Source of the DNA: Phragmites australis
Lineage: Eukaryota; Streptophyta; Magnoliopsida; Poales; Poaceae
Reading direction: 5' to 3'
Assembly (NCBI RefSeq): GCF_958298935.1
Contig: NC_084929.1
Coordinates: forward strand, 8,618,001-8,682,000
Length of the DNA: 64,000 bases
Shown here piece after piece: positions 54,073 to 64,000 of the stretch. Position 1 is the first letter of the stretch. Each line of letters begins with the position of its first letter. The position numbers were made by a program, and so were the translations under genes. The notes under the pieces are model-generated. The model was not told the origin of the DNA, did no database searches, and saw only the letters and a list, made by a program, of their open reading frames with translations.

Positions 54073-55610
54073 CACTACCACAAATCAGTTAAAACAGACG
54101 GTGTGCCATAGATAGTTTTTTAAGATCTGTCACTAACAAAATATCATCAGATGGTTGCTAAGACAGACGTATCTGTAACAAGACAGTCGTAAATATGTGA
54201 TTAAACTCACAGACAGTTTTTATAAATATGTTAGTTTCTATCATATAGACACAGGCGATGTTTAGAAAAATCCATCTGTGATACTGTTACAGACGGTTTC
54301 TTATAAGATATGTCTGTATCTATATGAAAAGACCTATGCACATTTTCAAATATGATAGCTCTTCTCCCCTAGCTCTTTTGGATTTCCCCACACACAACCC
54401 GCTCATCTCTCCAGTCTCTTTTGGCTTCCTACACACAACCCCTCGTCTTACCTTAATATAAAGTGACAAGGAGTGTTCTTCTTCCTCACTTGTCATATCC
54501 AAGTGTTCCGCTGTACTGAAAAGCGTCCTCACTTGCTATCAGTGTCGGAGAAGTGAGATCTCGGCGGGGGTCGAATCCCTTTCACTTCACCGAGGTGAGT
54601 ATCATATGGTTTCCATCGCAGTTTAGTTAGGGTTTATTAGGTTTTCATTGCTTCGATCTGTGTAATTGATAGCAGAGCCTTGTTTTCGTCATAGATCTGC
54701 AATCATACAGTTCACGACAATCAGGAGGTGGTAGGATAGGGTAGTCCCTATGGTGGCTTCGAAGGCGCGGATGCTTGGCATCGTCTTCGGCCAGGTGGAC
54801 TTTGTCTTCTTTTCTATCAATCGTGTTCTCCATTATATTCTTCCGGATGAAAATTTCTCAATTATTGTTCATCACAATGGAGACATTTTTGTCAACTGCA
54901 AGATAGGCTTGAACGCCCAGTTCTCACTGAACCATGGCTGGTGATTTGGTAGCAACGTAATCTGGTTCTACTCATAAGTGAGATAGTCAAGGTAGATCAA
55001 GATTTGGATAATTGCGAGCAGTACATTGAAGATGATGCTTGGGATAACATTGTGCTGAAATGCAGGAGGCTGAGATGATGTCTATCATCTCATGTTTTTG
55101 AAAGACGACGTCGATCGATCCAAGTTTGTCGATCACTTTTCGTATTTTTGGAAGACAGGGTCGCCATGATGTCAACATTTTATCTTTTTGGAAGACGGTA
55201 TTGATTGACCATTGTGTGATGTGCATTTGTGTGATATTCTTAACCTTTGTGATATGTAAATATCTATGTTTTGTATTTTGAACAATGTGTCAATATGTTT
55301 AATTTGTAAATCATAAAGTGTGTATCTATGTGACCTTTTTCCCGTTTGTTACAATTAACATTGACGGGTTTAAAAAAACACATCTGTGACTCTTAGTACT
55401 CACAGACGGGTTTAAACAAATATCATTTGTAACTCTTAGTACACATAGACAGTTATCTAGAAAATCCGTCTGTGTGTAAGTGGATTGCAGATGATTTTGA
55501 AGCCGTCTGTATAAGATAGATATCACAGACACTTTTGCAGAGACGGAACCAATATTGCTGTCTGTGATGGAGTTTAAAATCCATCTATAATAACATGTTC
55601 TGGGGTAATG
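54073..55610. mobile_element. Non-autonomous CACTA element 5 (1.5 kb)
   Basis: The left end is CACTACCACAAATC. The right end in reverse is CATTACCCCAGAAC. The flanking triplets AAT and CAT match at two of three bases. Subterminal motifs ACAGACGG(T)TT / CCGTCTGT fill 54090-54300 and 55350-55590. No transposase is present. A TATA-like AATATAAA (about 54455) precedes a central part with a short frame at 54750-54944 that I do not recognise. Confidence 0.8.
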
Positions 55611-56386
55611 CATGTGTATGTGTGTGTGTGTGTCTATATATATATGCTCATACATATATTTTTAACAAAGGCCTAAAGAGTTATAGAACACTATGTGAAA
55701 CATAAACAAAGGAGACACAATTTAGTGACGGGTCATTATACGACCTGCCACTTATGTAGCCTTGGGTTGGAACCAGATATTGACCTGTCACTGATAACCA
55801 GTGATTAGTGACGGATCATAATATTACCCGTCACTTATCACACTTATATCCTAGTTATAGGTAACGGGTCTCCCTGGACCAGTCATAAGTGGTAGGTCAT
55901 ATCACGTCCTGTCATTTATGAAAGTAATAAGTGATGGGTAACCTTATGACCCGTCACTTATGACTTAGCTCTGTTATAGAACTGGTCAGCTACTGTGGAC
56001 GCCCAATAGTTACAGGACTCAACAGTACTACACGTATAGTAGATCTGGCGATTTTCTTCAGTTCTACTAGAGAGAGTCTAATATCTTATTGGTTTGAAGT
56101 TTGAATTGTTGCTAGGTTTTTAAAGGTTTGCATCTCACTCTTTCCTCCTCCTCTAACCCTATTTCGTAGATTTTTTGTGTTTTGAGTTGTAATAAACCAT
56201 TTTGTATCTTTATCCAAAATCTTAGTGCTAGTGAGTTGTATTTATGTTAGATTTGATACTAGGTTTGTCCAATCTATCGCGAGATGCCATATATCTAGTT
56301 TAATTGTATGAAATTTTTAATCACATGTTTAATCATGAAATTAAGGTAATTTTTCATGAAAAATGAATATTTTTACATTATAGATA

Positions 56387-57100
56387 GTGGATAGTAGTTG
56401 GATGTACCTTAAAATCCGGACTTGTCTGGAGTACCTGAGCATGGTGAAGTATTTTATGAGTGCTGCTTTGGCGGATATGAAAGATCATGGTAAAAAAACA
56501 ATGTATTGTCCATGTCACGATTGTAGGAATGATAAGAAGTTTCCAAAATCAGATAATGTTCATGCACACTTGGTCATGTGTGGATTTAAAGAGAATTATA
56601 CATGTTGAAATAAACATAGAGAGGAAGGTCTTAACGAAGGAGAGATAATCAGGGCCTCCATACCGACAATGTGGATCAAGGTCGTACACCCGGTGATATG
56701 GATCAAGATCTCAAGGACGAGGACATATTAGGTTTCAATGATAATGATCTCCAGAATTTTGTGGAGAATGTGAACCAGATGGTGCGGGATATCGAGTGAC
56801 ACGATGAATATAATAGTGGTGAGTTTGTTAAATTTCAGGAATTTATGCGAGATTCCAAGACACCCCTTTATCCTAACTGTAAGAAGACATACATGTGACT
56901 ATTTGGGGATCTAAAACTTTTACAGCTGAAAGAAACCCATGATTGGACTGACAAGAGTTTGGAGGCATTGTTGGATTTGCTAAGGGATATTCTACTGGAG
57001 GGAAACTTGGTGCCTGAGGGTGTCTACAACGCGAAGAAGATAATTTGTCCTTTAGGACTGGAAATAAAAAAAATACATGCATGTAAGCCAAAGAATTAAG
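56387..57100 (+). pseudogene. TNP2-type transposase of CACTA element 2, N-terminal part
   Basis: The start MDSSWMYLKIRTCLEYLSMV opens the PF13963 domain, with TMYCPCHDCRNDKKFPKSDN and HAHLVMCGFKENYTC up to a TGA at 56606-56608. A broken acidic linker follows. At 56866-57094 the frame PLYPNCKKTYM...LLQLKETHDWTDKSLEALLD and ICPLGLEIKKIHAC corresponds to GWSDKSFSDLLS...ICPLSLDVQKIHVC in element 1. The cysteine-rich block that should follow is lost by a small deletion near 57100. Confidence 0.82.
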
Positions 57101-57900
57101 AAATATCATGTTTGCTATGAACACAGATGGCATGAATCAATTTGGTAACATGAGTACCTCAGATAGCACATAGTCTATTGTATTGTCGATCTACATCCTT
57201 CCACCATAACTTCGTAACAAGCAAAAATACATTATGTTGTCGATCTTAATATCAGGACAGAAACAACTTGACAACAATATCGATGTGTACCTCAGGCCTT
57301 TAGTCGATGATCTTAAGAAACTCTGGTCGAAATGTGTCGAGGTTTGTGATTAGTACAAGCAAGAGTAATTTACCTTGCACGCCATGTTGTTCGTCACAAT
57401 CAATGATCTACCAGCACTTTGTAACTTGTCAGGTTAGAGCAAAAGAAAAGGTGAAACTTGCCCTCATTGTTAGATGACACATGTAGTTTGAGGTTGAACA
57501 ACTCAAAGAAAATAGTGTACATGCGGTATCAACATTTCCTTCCTATGAAGCACCCATACCGAAACATGGACAAGGAGTTCGATGGCACAAGAGAAAAAGC
57601 GTTACCTCTAAGGCATTTCAGCAGGGAAGGTGTCCACAATCAGGTCAAGAATATCAATGTTGTCCTTGGCATGCAAAAACGTTCCTCCAAGGATGACGAA
57701 CAAAAAGGAATGTGGCACAAGAAATAAATACTATTGGAGCTAGAGTATTGGAAAAAATTAGATATTCACCACTCTATCAACAACATGCATGTAAAGAAGA
57801 ATATATGCGAGAGTCTGGTTGGTACATTGCTCCAAATGAAGGGAAACTGAAAGGATCAGGAGAACGCATGAGATGATCTTGAAAAAATGTGCTTAAGGCT
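57101..57900 (+). pseudogene. Transposase_21 core of CACTA element 2
   Basis: FAMNTDGMNQFGNMST at 57112-57160 is the core signature of the plant TNP2/Transposase_21 family (DGxNPF). It is followed by YIMLSILISGQKQLDNNIDV and YLRPLVDDLKKLW, then TLHAMLFVTINDLPALCNLS. A frame at 57458-57727 reads MRYQHFLPMKHPYRNMDKEF and FDGTREKALPLRHFS. Several stops and two or three shifts interrupt it. This enzyme would cut and paste the element by binding its ends. Confidence 0.82.
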
Positions 57901-57908
57901 GGAGCTCC

Positions 57909-59371
57909 ATGCACATGATACGAACAAAGGAAAACACCTATCCCCAACAGTTATCACTCACTCCAAGAAGTAGACAAAAAGAATTCTACGAGTTTTTGCA
58001 TAGTGTGAAAGTTTCCTCATGTTACTTGTCCAACATCGCAAGACTTGTTTCGGTGAAAGAGCTAAAAATAAATTTCATAATGATGAAATCTCATGATTGC
58101 CATGAGACGACGGCCTCACTGCTTGCGGTAGCTATTAGGAACGTCCTCCCAATTAAGGTTCACGAGGCTATCCTGAGCCTATGCTTTTTCTTCAATGCAA
58201 TTGAGCAAAAGGTGCTCAGTCCAGAGTCGTTGGAGGTGCAAGAAAAAAGGTACTTTGAGACTCTATGTATTCTTGATATGTATTTTCCACCATTCTTTTT
58301 TGATATTATGGTACATCTTACTGCTTACCTTATTAAGGAGATACACTACCTTGGCCCCATGTTCATGCATCACATGTTTCCATATAAGAGATATATGAGT
58401 GTTCTCAAGTCGTATGTAAGGAATTGGGCCTTTCCTAGGGAATGCATCGTGCAGGGTTACGCGACGGAGGAGGTATTGGAGTGGTCTGTTGATTACATTA
58501 ACCAAAATTACCCAATTTACGTACCTAAGTCTCACCATGAAGGGAGACTCACAGGTGTAGAGGTTCTGGGAAAGATGTCAACAACTCCTAATCCCAATGC
58601 ATATGACCAAGCTCATTTCCTCGTGCTGCAACAAATAAGCGAAGTGTGCCCATATGTCGATGAGCACAAGCATATGCTACTTGAAGGGAATTTAGGGCAG
58701 ACCGAAGCTTGGGTTGCAAGGCAACATATGCAAAGGTTCACCACTTGGTTCCAATATCGAATCAGACAATCGAGTACTCCTACAAGTGCTTTGATAAAAA
58801 AACTAGCATCTGACCCTATATACACAATTGTGACATATCAAGGATATGATATAAATGGATACATATTTTACACGGTTGCCCAAGATGAGAAGAGCATATA
58901 CTATAACAGTGGTGTTCATATAGATGCTTATGACAACGGCATGCAGAGGAGCACATACTACAGTCAAATAGAGGAGATCTAGGAGCTGAACTATTTGGGA
59001 TTCAATGTAGCCCTGTTTCGGTACCGTTGGGTACATGGGGCAAAGGGTGTCATTAATGATAAGTATGGATTCACTAGTTTTGATCTCAAACATATCATAT
59101 ACAAGTCTGAACCCTTCTTACTTACTAAAGATGTTCGCTAAGTCTTTTATGTGACTAACACAATAAAGAAGAAACGGCATGTGGTTCTCGCTGGGAAAAG
59201 ATGTATCGTCGGAGTTGCAAACGTTGTGGATGAGGAGGAGTTCAATCAATTCGATAAAATCCCCACTTTTGCTACTACAATCGTGCCACGCCTTTTATCG
59301 ACCGAGAAAACTCCATACCTACACTCCAACCATAATAAAGGGATCCATGTCAAGAAAGCACGAAAATGGTG
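57909..59371 (+). pseudogene. Transposase C-terminal domains (DUF4218, DUF4216) of CACTA element 2
   Basis: The long open frame 57909-58982 includes DUF4218: MKSHDCHETTASLLAVAIRN, then FPPFFFDIMVHLTAYLIKEI and PYKRYMSVLKSYVRNWAFPR, ending ECIVQGYATEEVLEW. DUF4216 follows: DINGYIFYTVAQDEKSIYYN and SGVHIDAYDN, up to a TAG at 58981. After that stop the frame goes on with ELNYLGFNVALFRYRWVHGA and FTSFDLKHIIYKSEPFLLTK. A TAA at about 59141 precedes RHVVLAGKRCIVGVANVVDE, and the gene ends near 59371. Only two stops break this half, so it is the best-kept transposase part in the window. Confidence 0.85.
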
Positions 59372-59411
59372 AATTTAAATTTGAGTATCAAATTTGTAAT
59401 ATTAATATCAA

Positions 59412-59565
59412 ATTTATAATATTAATGTCAAGTTTGAATTTTAGGTTTCAAGTTATTTGAATTTATAATATTAATGTCAAATTTGAATGTTAGGTTTCAA
59501 GTTATTTGAATTTGTAATATTAATGTCAAATTTGTATTTTAGGTTTCAAGTTATTTTAATTTTAG
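59412..59565. repeat. 49-bp AT-rich tandem repeat after the transposase gene
   Basis: Three units of TTTATAATATTAATGTCAA(A/G) plus TTTGAATTTTAGGTTTCAAG plus TTATTTGAA follow the transposase coding end. Confidence 0.9.
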
Positions 59566-59635
59566 TTCAGCAAAAAAATTTCTCTTCACTGGATGGTCTG
59601 GCGCTCTCATTTTTCTCCTCACCGGATCATAAGTA

Positions 59636-59715
59636 AAAGGTGACAGGTAGTACTATTCATCCATCACTTATCATAAGTAATAGGTGACATCACCTATGAT
59701 CATATATGTATATAT
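59636..59715 (+). promoter_or_regulatory. Internal subterminal-like repeats and TATA box before the second gene
   Basis: GGTGACAGGTAGTACTATTC, CATCACTTATCATAAGTAAT and GGTGACATCACCTATGATCA resemble the terminal AGTGACGGGT repeats. They are followed by TATATATAGGC at about 59706. The second gene starts 180 bases further on. The arrangement looks like a promoter built from the terminal motifs. Confidence 0.55.
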
Positions 59716-59893
59716 AGGCTGAGTCCCCGTGCGCCCTCCGTCGTATCATTTTGCCTAAGTCATTTCCACGCTAGGGTTCGCCGTTGCCCACTCCATCGCG
59801 CCTCCCCACGCATGAGTCCAAAAGCCAAGGTCACAAACACAGTAGCCGACGAACAAGGTTACCGTCACGAGAATTGATGCTGACAGGCTGCCA

Positions 59894-61280
59894 ATGGATG
59901 AAAAAGTATTGAATAGATTTCGAAGGGTCGCATGGCTCATTGCACGAGAGAGGGTGTCAATAACGACTAAGTTTGATGACCTCAGTGATGAAGCGAAGAG
60001 GGACTTGTTCGATAATGTCGTCAAGGAGTATCTGAAGTACCCTGAAAACATGAGTGAGCGTCAAACAATCACCGCGGTCAATGCAATAATGAAAGCGATC
60101 GTGAAATTTCACTAAAGCTTTAAGAGCAAGCTTGTTAATCGGTACTTGGCTAAAGGGGTGGTGCCCTTCGAGAGCTACAAGCACTTAAAAGAGTAAGATT
60201 GGGATGCTTTTGTGTAGATAAAGAACTCAGTGCAGTTCAAAAAGGAGAGTAGGAAGAAGAACCAGCTTCGGGTTAGGAACAAGAACAACCACAGGACAGG
60301 TACAACCGGGTACATGGGGAAAGGGCGAAATGGCAGGTAGAGGATGAAAACTTAGCCAAAGAAGGCCGCGAGAATCATTGGATGTAATTCCCGGGACAAT
60401 CACAGTCATATTTGCGTGCAAGGGGTGAGTTATCCAAAAGCGGAGAAATCACATTTAGAAACAGCAAAATCCAATCAATTGCAGACAAGTAAAAGAAAAG
60501 TCAGCCAAAGCTAATCAATGTTCTCTCAGCGGCACTGAGAAACCTAGAGCACCCAGGTCAAGTGCGAGGTGTATCTAGTTCTCAGGGAGGGAAATATAGC
60601 TTTCCCGAAGACTTTAGAATGTACAAGAAGAGGAAGAGGTCAGGTGTAGTTGACTTGGATGCATTGACACAGGACATCACCCAAAAAGTTTATGCAAACA
60701 TCATGTAAATGCTTATAGCACAGGGAATAGAGATTTCCATCCCAGAGGAAGCTAGTCCCAGAACTACACAAAAGAGTAGCTACGCCTCCAAGAAGGTTGA
60801 TCAACCACATGCTGTCGTGACTGAGCTAGATACGATTGAACTGCTAGAAGGGCCCATGCCCTACAACCTTTTAATCAGGAATGGCGAGTATTACATCAAG
60901 GTTGCAAGGGGCCATGTGCTTCCAAACATCCATACCTTACATACGGAATACCATCGATCACATGTTGGAGCTCCCCCCCCTAATGATGAAGTCACAACTC
61001 TGGGCGAAACTCTTCATCAAAGGATCCAGTGGAAGAGGGACGACATCATGGTCTCCAATGCATCCCAGTCTCGATGAGCTTCAAGTGTACCGCTGCCGCT
61101 CCCCAGCTTCACTGCCTTCTTCTCCGCATCCTATGGCCTCACTTCCAGCTCCAATTTCGTCTCCCCTAAAGAGCCCAAAGAAGAAGGAAAAGGGAGTCGA
61201 GAAGAAAGGCTCTAAGAAGCAACTGCCGAAGAGATCAAAGGCCATTGTACTGGTGAAGAAGTCCAAGGACATTGGTGTAG
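59894..61280 (+). pseudogene. ULP1-like second gene of CACTA element 2, N-terminal and middle part
   Basis: The start MDEKVLNRFRRVAWLIARER begins the domain seen in element 1 (VLVSDETKDFLWATLQ region). KFDDLSDEAKRDLFDNVVKE and MKAIVKFH follow, then a TAA and SFKSKLVNRYLAKGVVPFES. HRTGTTGYMGKGRNGR follows, and the module at 60709-61077 reads ELLEGPMPYNLLIRNGEYYI and KVARGHVLPNIHTLH. A Ser/Pro/Lys-rich linker (PSSPHPMASLPAPISSPLKS) ends near 61280. There are several stops and shifts. Function in transposition is unknown. Confidence 0.75.
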
Positions 61281-61321
61281 GATGAACTAGTGTCAACACA
61301 AAATTCCAGTATAGGAAGCCC

Positions 61322-62240
61322 TTGATGATGGTAGATGACCTAACAATAGTGGAACAAGCCTGTGTTGACCTGCATAATTACTATATGCAGACCTCTAGAG
61401 ACACCAAGGCTCAATCCATAGTCATACAGTACAAACAACGACACTTCTTAACTGAAGACGGCTACTTTCTTGTGGTTTTCAATGACTTATATGACCTCTT
61501 CAACCTTGATGCCATGGACGTATCGTTATTATAGATCTTTACATCTTAAGTCCCTTGAAACTAGACATTTATTAATTAATACCACAAAGTCTTAAATCTA
61601 ACTATATTCTTATCTATAGACACTTGATCAAAGAAATAAAGAAAAACAAGGAGCACATCAAATTTCTTGACCCTGAGGCTATTGTAATCTCGGTCATCTA
61701 ACTTCATAGCACCTACGCTATAGACTATGTGGCTAGAGTAATACAACAATATTCCAAAATGGACTACCTGTTAGGCGCCCACAACACCGGTTGCCATTGG
61801 GTCTTATTGGTCATTTTTCTTAAGTGAAACTTGGTGTGGTATCTTGACTCATCAAGACCAGTAGGACCAAAAGGCAAACCTAGAGAGTGTGATTACAACG
61901 CTGTATAACTTATGGATGCATAGTTCTTCCTAGCTTAGTTCATATATTTAACTTTTTTAACATTCAAATGTTCCCTAATCGATCCCTCTTTATGCAGGAC
62001 TTTTGACAAGGACCTTTGAGCTGATCCTGCCCGATAGATGGCCGCAAACTGATACACAAGACCTGATACACAAGATCAGGTTCATAGTAAATGCAACCAA
62101 ACAGATTACCAAATGCTCTCGGTTGCAGTTTTTTTCCTTTTGATCTAATAGTATATTTTCTTGTTAGTAGTACCACCAACAACCACTCGGATTCTATGTT
62201 GCGAGGAACATGCTCCTCACGATCTGAGCAAAGGATATTA
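61322..62240 (+). pseudogene. ULP1-like protease end of CACTA element 2
   Basis: The exon 61322-61534 reads MMMVDDLTIVEQACVDLHNY and YMQTSRDTKAQSIVIQYKQR. After a likely intron, HLIKEIKKNKEHIKFLDPEA begins the protease part at about 61621. GCHWVLLVIF near 61788 carries the catalytic His, and VWYLDSSRPVGPKG near 61830 the Asp. Near 62170 the expected CGYYV motif appears as QQPLGFYVARNML, so the nucleophile Cys is replaced by Leu in this reading. Stops are present, so it cannot act as a protease. Confidence 0.7.
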
Positions 62241-62639
62241 AATCTCTCGATGTAAGTTCAATACAGGATTATTTATAACTAATTTTAGTAATTAGTTTAA
62301 TTCAATGATAACATGACATTGATTACATATCAAATTATGCAGGATTTTTAGCTTATTTTTTGACAACGGTGCACTCCTATGGATTCGACAACGGGTCACC
62401 AAGTTCATAATGTCTGAAAGCATCAACCCACACGGCGAGTTGCACTATAGAAATCCTATGTTGTGAGGTATTATGTAATATGAATTGATTTGAATTTTGT
62501 AACTGTTCGATTATGTGATGAATTGATTAGAACTTTGTAACCTTTGTGATTCTGTGATGAAGTGTGTTCTTATATAAGTGTGTTTGTCGATATGGATTTG
62601 GATACATTGTTGTTGTTTACAGGGAGAAGATAGCTACCA

Positions 62640-63016
62640 AATCCTGGCTATGCTCCAGGATCCAGCCAGGAAACAGGATAATCCTGCAGGAACACATAAG
62701 GGACAGGTAACCTCTTTACCTGTCACTTAATGTTAAATAATAAGTGATAGGTAACCTTATTACCTGTTACTTGTGTCTTAATATAAGTGATGGCTAATCT
62801 ATTAATCCGTCACTTATGTCTTTCTCCCAAGTACATGGGAGACGCACGTTAGTGACAGGTCACGGTTACAACCCGTAAACTATGATCTCATTAGTGACGG
62901 ATTCTTACCCATCACTTATGACTAGTCATTAGTGATATGTTCAGGGTAACAGATATGTGACCTATTACCTATGATAGTTATCAGCAGTCATCTATGATTT
63001 TTTTTTTCACGTAATA
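62640..63016. repeat. 3' subterminal repeats of CACTA element 2
   Basis: Repeated AAGTGACAGGTAACC / TTACCTGTCACTTA-type motifs in both orientations occupy the last 370 bases before TTTCACGTAATA. Confidence 0.85.
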
Positions 63017-63019
63017 GAA

Positions 63020-64000
63020 GTGCTCGTACTTTAATCGTAACAGACTCGACAAATTGTTGCTTGCCCAAGAATACCCAGTTAAGATCGGCATGAATTCCAT
63101 CATACCTTCGGTAAGATCGAAATACAGTACAGAACTGGTCAAAAAGAGGAGATACAATACGCCTGTTTCGTGCTCTGATGCTTGCTAAAAGCTAAGCTTA
63201 TTCCTTAGTGAGCAAGTGAGGAATTTCTCCTCCTTTAATTTAGTTTCTTTTTCTGCTTGAAAATTGATTTTGTTCTTGGCTTTGGCTAAAGCTGGTCATC
63301 GATCAGCTCGGAGCTCAAGACCCAAAGACCAATTGCTGCTTTCCACAGGCAATGCTGATCGAGGTTACTTTTGGTATAGGGAATAATATGCTTGTGTACA
63401 TGCTGGTCTTGCTCGCTAAGAGGGTCCAAAAACAAACTTGAGGTAGACGCCTTGCCCTTCTCTTTTGAACAAACATCATGAGTATTGAAACTAGGTTGTT
63501 CCTCTAAAATTATAGAAGGCTCGTGCTAGAGATTTTATGTGTCGAGTATGAAAATTAACTTGAAAGATTTTTTGAAAATTTGTCCTAATTGACATATGAT
63601 TTTTTCCGTATTTTTCTTCTTCATTATTGTGACCCAGCCATGCTTAATTCCTATCATCATGTTATTCTGGACTCAGATAGCTAGGAGCAAAGTTTGGATT
63701 TAAGAGCAACTCCAACAGAATATCATTAATACACTAACCATATTCTCGTATGGATTGTCATCTATATTCTCTCTATATTACTCTACTACTCCAACAACAC
63801 ATTCATATTTCACCTTTAATATTCTCTCTCCTATTTTTAATAGTATTTTATAACTAACAATATTTTAGAGGTTAGTTCTTGATTGAAGTTCCACATTAAC
63901 TAAAAGAGGTTAACTCAAAACATCCTATATGAAAAATGACAAAGTACAAGGGATGCATAATCCCCACCCCAGCATTTCAGAGGCTGTCATTATGTGAAGC
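63020..64000. other. Terminal intergenic stretch
   Basis: No gene is recognised. An AGAGCAACTCCAACAGAAT phrase at about 63700, followed by AT-rich sequence with CTACTCCAACAACAC, resembles the start of common grass MITEs. I see no matching opposite end, so I do not call an element. Confidence 0.35.

Larger units (their letters stand above)
55689..63016 (+). mobile_element. CACTA element 2, complete ends (7.3 kb)
   Basis: The left end is CACTATGTGAAA. The right end is TTTCACGTAATA, which differs from the perfect inverse (TTTCACATAGTG) only by three transitions. GAA flanks both sides (55686-55688, 63017-63019). Subterminal repeats of the type AGTGACGGGT / ACCCGTCACTTAT lie at 55720-55975 and 62690-62990. 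Both the TNP2-type transposase gene and the ULP1-like gene are present on the plus strand and can be followed almost end to end, but both contain stops. Confidence 0.9.

Noticed and set aside
63690..63880. Possible MITE starting AGAGCAACTCCAACAG
   Set aside because: The phrase is typical of grass MITEs, but no inverted partner or target duplication could be found.
1..64000. tRNA, rRNA or organellar insertions
   Set aside because: No cloverleaf-like, ribosomal or plastid/mitochondrial sequence was recognised on either strand by reading; a covariance-model scan was not possible.

Overview
This window is nuclear DNA from a grass (Poaceae), from a transposon-dense region. The evidence is Ty3/gypsy elements of the Tat group carrying antisense genes of the kind known from grass elements (Grande/RIRE2-like), several CACTA elements with TNP2-type transposase and ULP1-type second genes, hAT and Stowaway elements, very long solo LTRs, and one GC-rich intronless host gene. 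I see no bacterial, organellar or CRISPR features. Only one gene looks like an ordinary host gene: an ACRE146-like/DUF761 protein on the minus strand at 52552-53244. The species cannot be fixed from the sequence.

Layout. 1-20468: the 3' half of a Tat-type gypsy element ('C'; antisense gene at 66-1750 and 18540-19034) is split by a complete 16.5-kb Tat element ('B', 2017-18521, target duplication GGGAG). B contains gag, pol, a small antisense gene, a 48-bp tandem array and a larger antisense gene. That larger gene is itself split by a 3.84-kb solo LTR (11850-15689, target duplication CCTTC), so nesting is three deep. The 3' LTR of C (19461-20031) runs directly into a primer-binding site and the start of another gag, then into a second LTR end, as in a collapsed tandem of two elements.

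20473-23430 is a minus-strand solo-LTR-like block. Inside it a ~0.44-kb segment is duplicated around a captured piece of the antisense gene with its promoter. 23431-24700 is a broken CACTA second gene, 24760-26790 a Mutator-like element with ~350-bp inverted repeats, and 26905-27230 CACTA-type subterminal repeats.

27588-38156 is a minus-strand Tat element ('D') with decayed pol, an antisense gene start, and a gag cut by a 3.2-kb LTR. 38885-39190 is a LINE-type RNase H fragment. 39303-46188 is a hAT element (target duplication ATGCAAAA) holding a complete 6.2-kb CACTA element (39945-46133, target duplication CAT). 46702-47706 is another hAT-like element.

47749-63016 is a CACTA-rich stretch. 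A 3.2-kb non-autonomous element, a Stowaway MITE and the single host gene are followed by a 1.5-kb non-autonomous CACTA and a 7.3-kb CACTA (55689-63016, target duplication GAA) whose two genes are nearly complete but carry stops. The last kilobase has no gene that I can see.

The element genes form mobility modules (gag-protease-RT-RNase H-integrase for gypsy; transposase plus ULP1-like protein for CACTA). Every copy here is inactivated by stops, shifts, deletions or insertions. The most interesting theme is the antisense gene set of the Tat elements, which has its own TATA-type promoters facing against the retroelement genes and recurs in all three Tat-derived elements and in one captured fragment.
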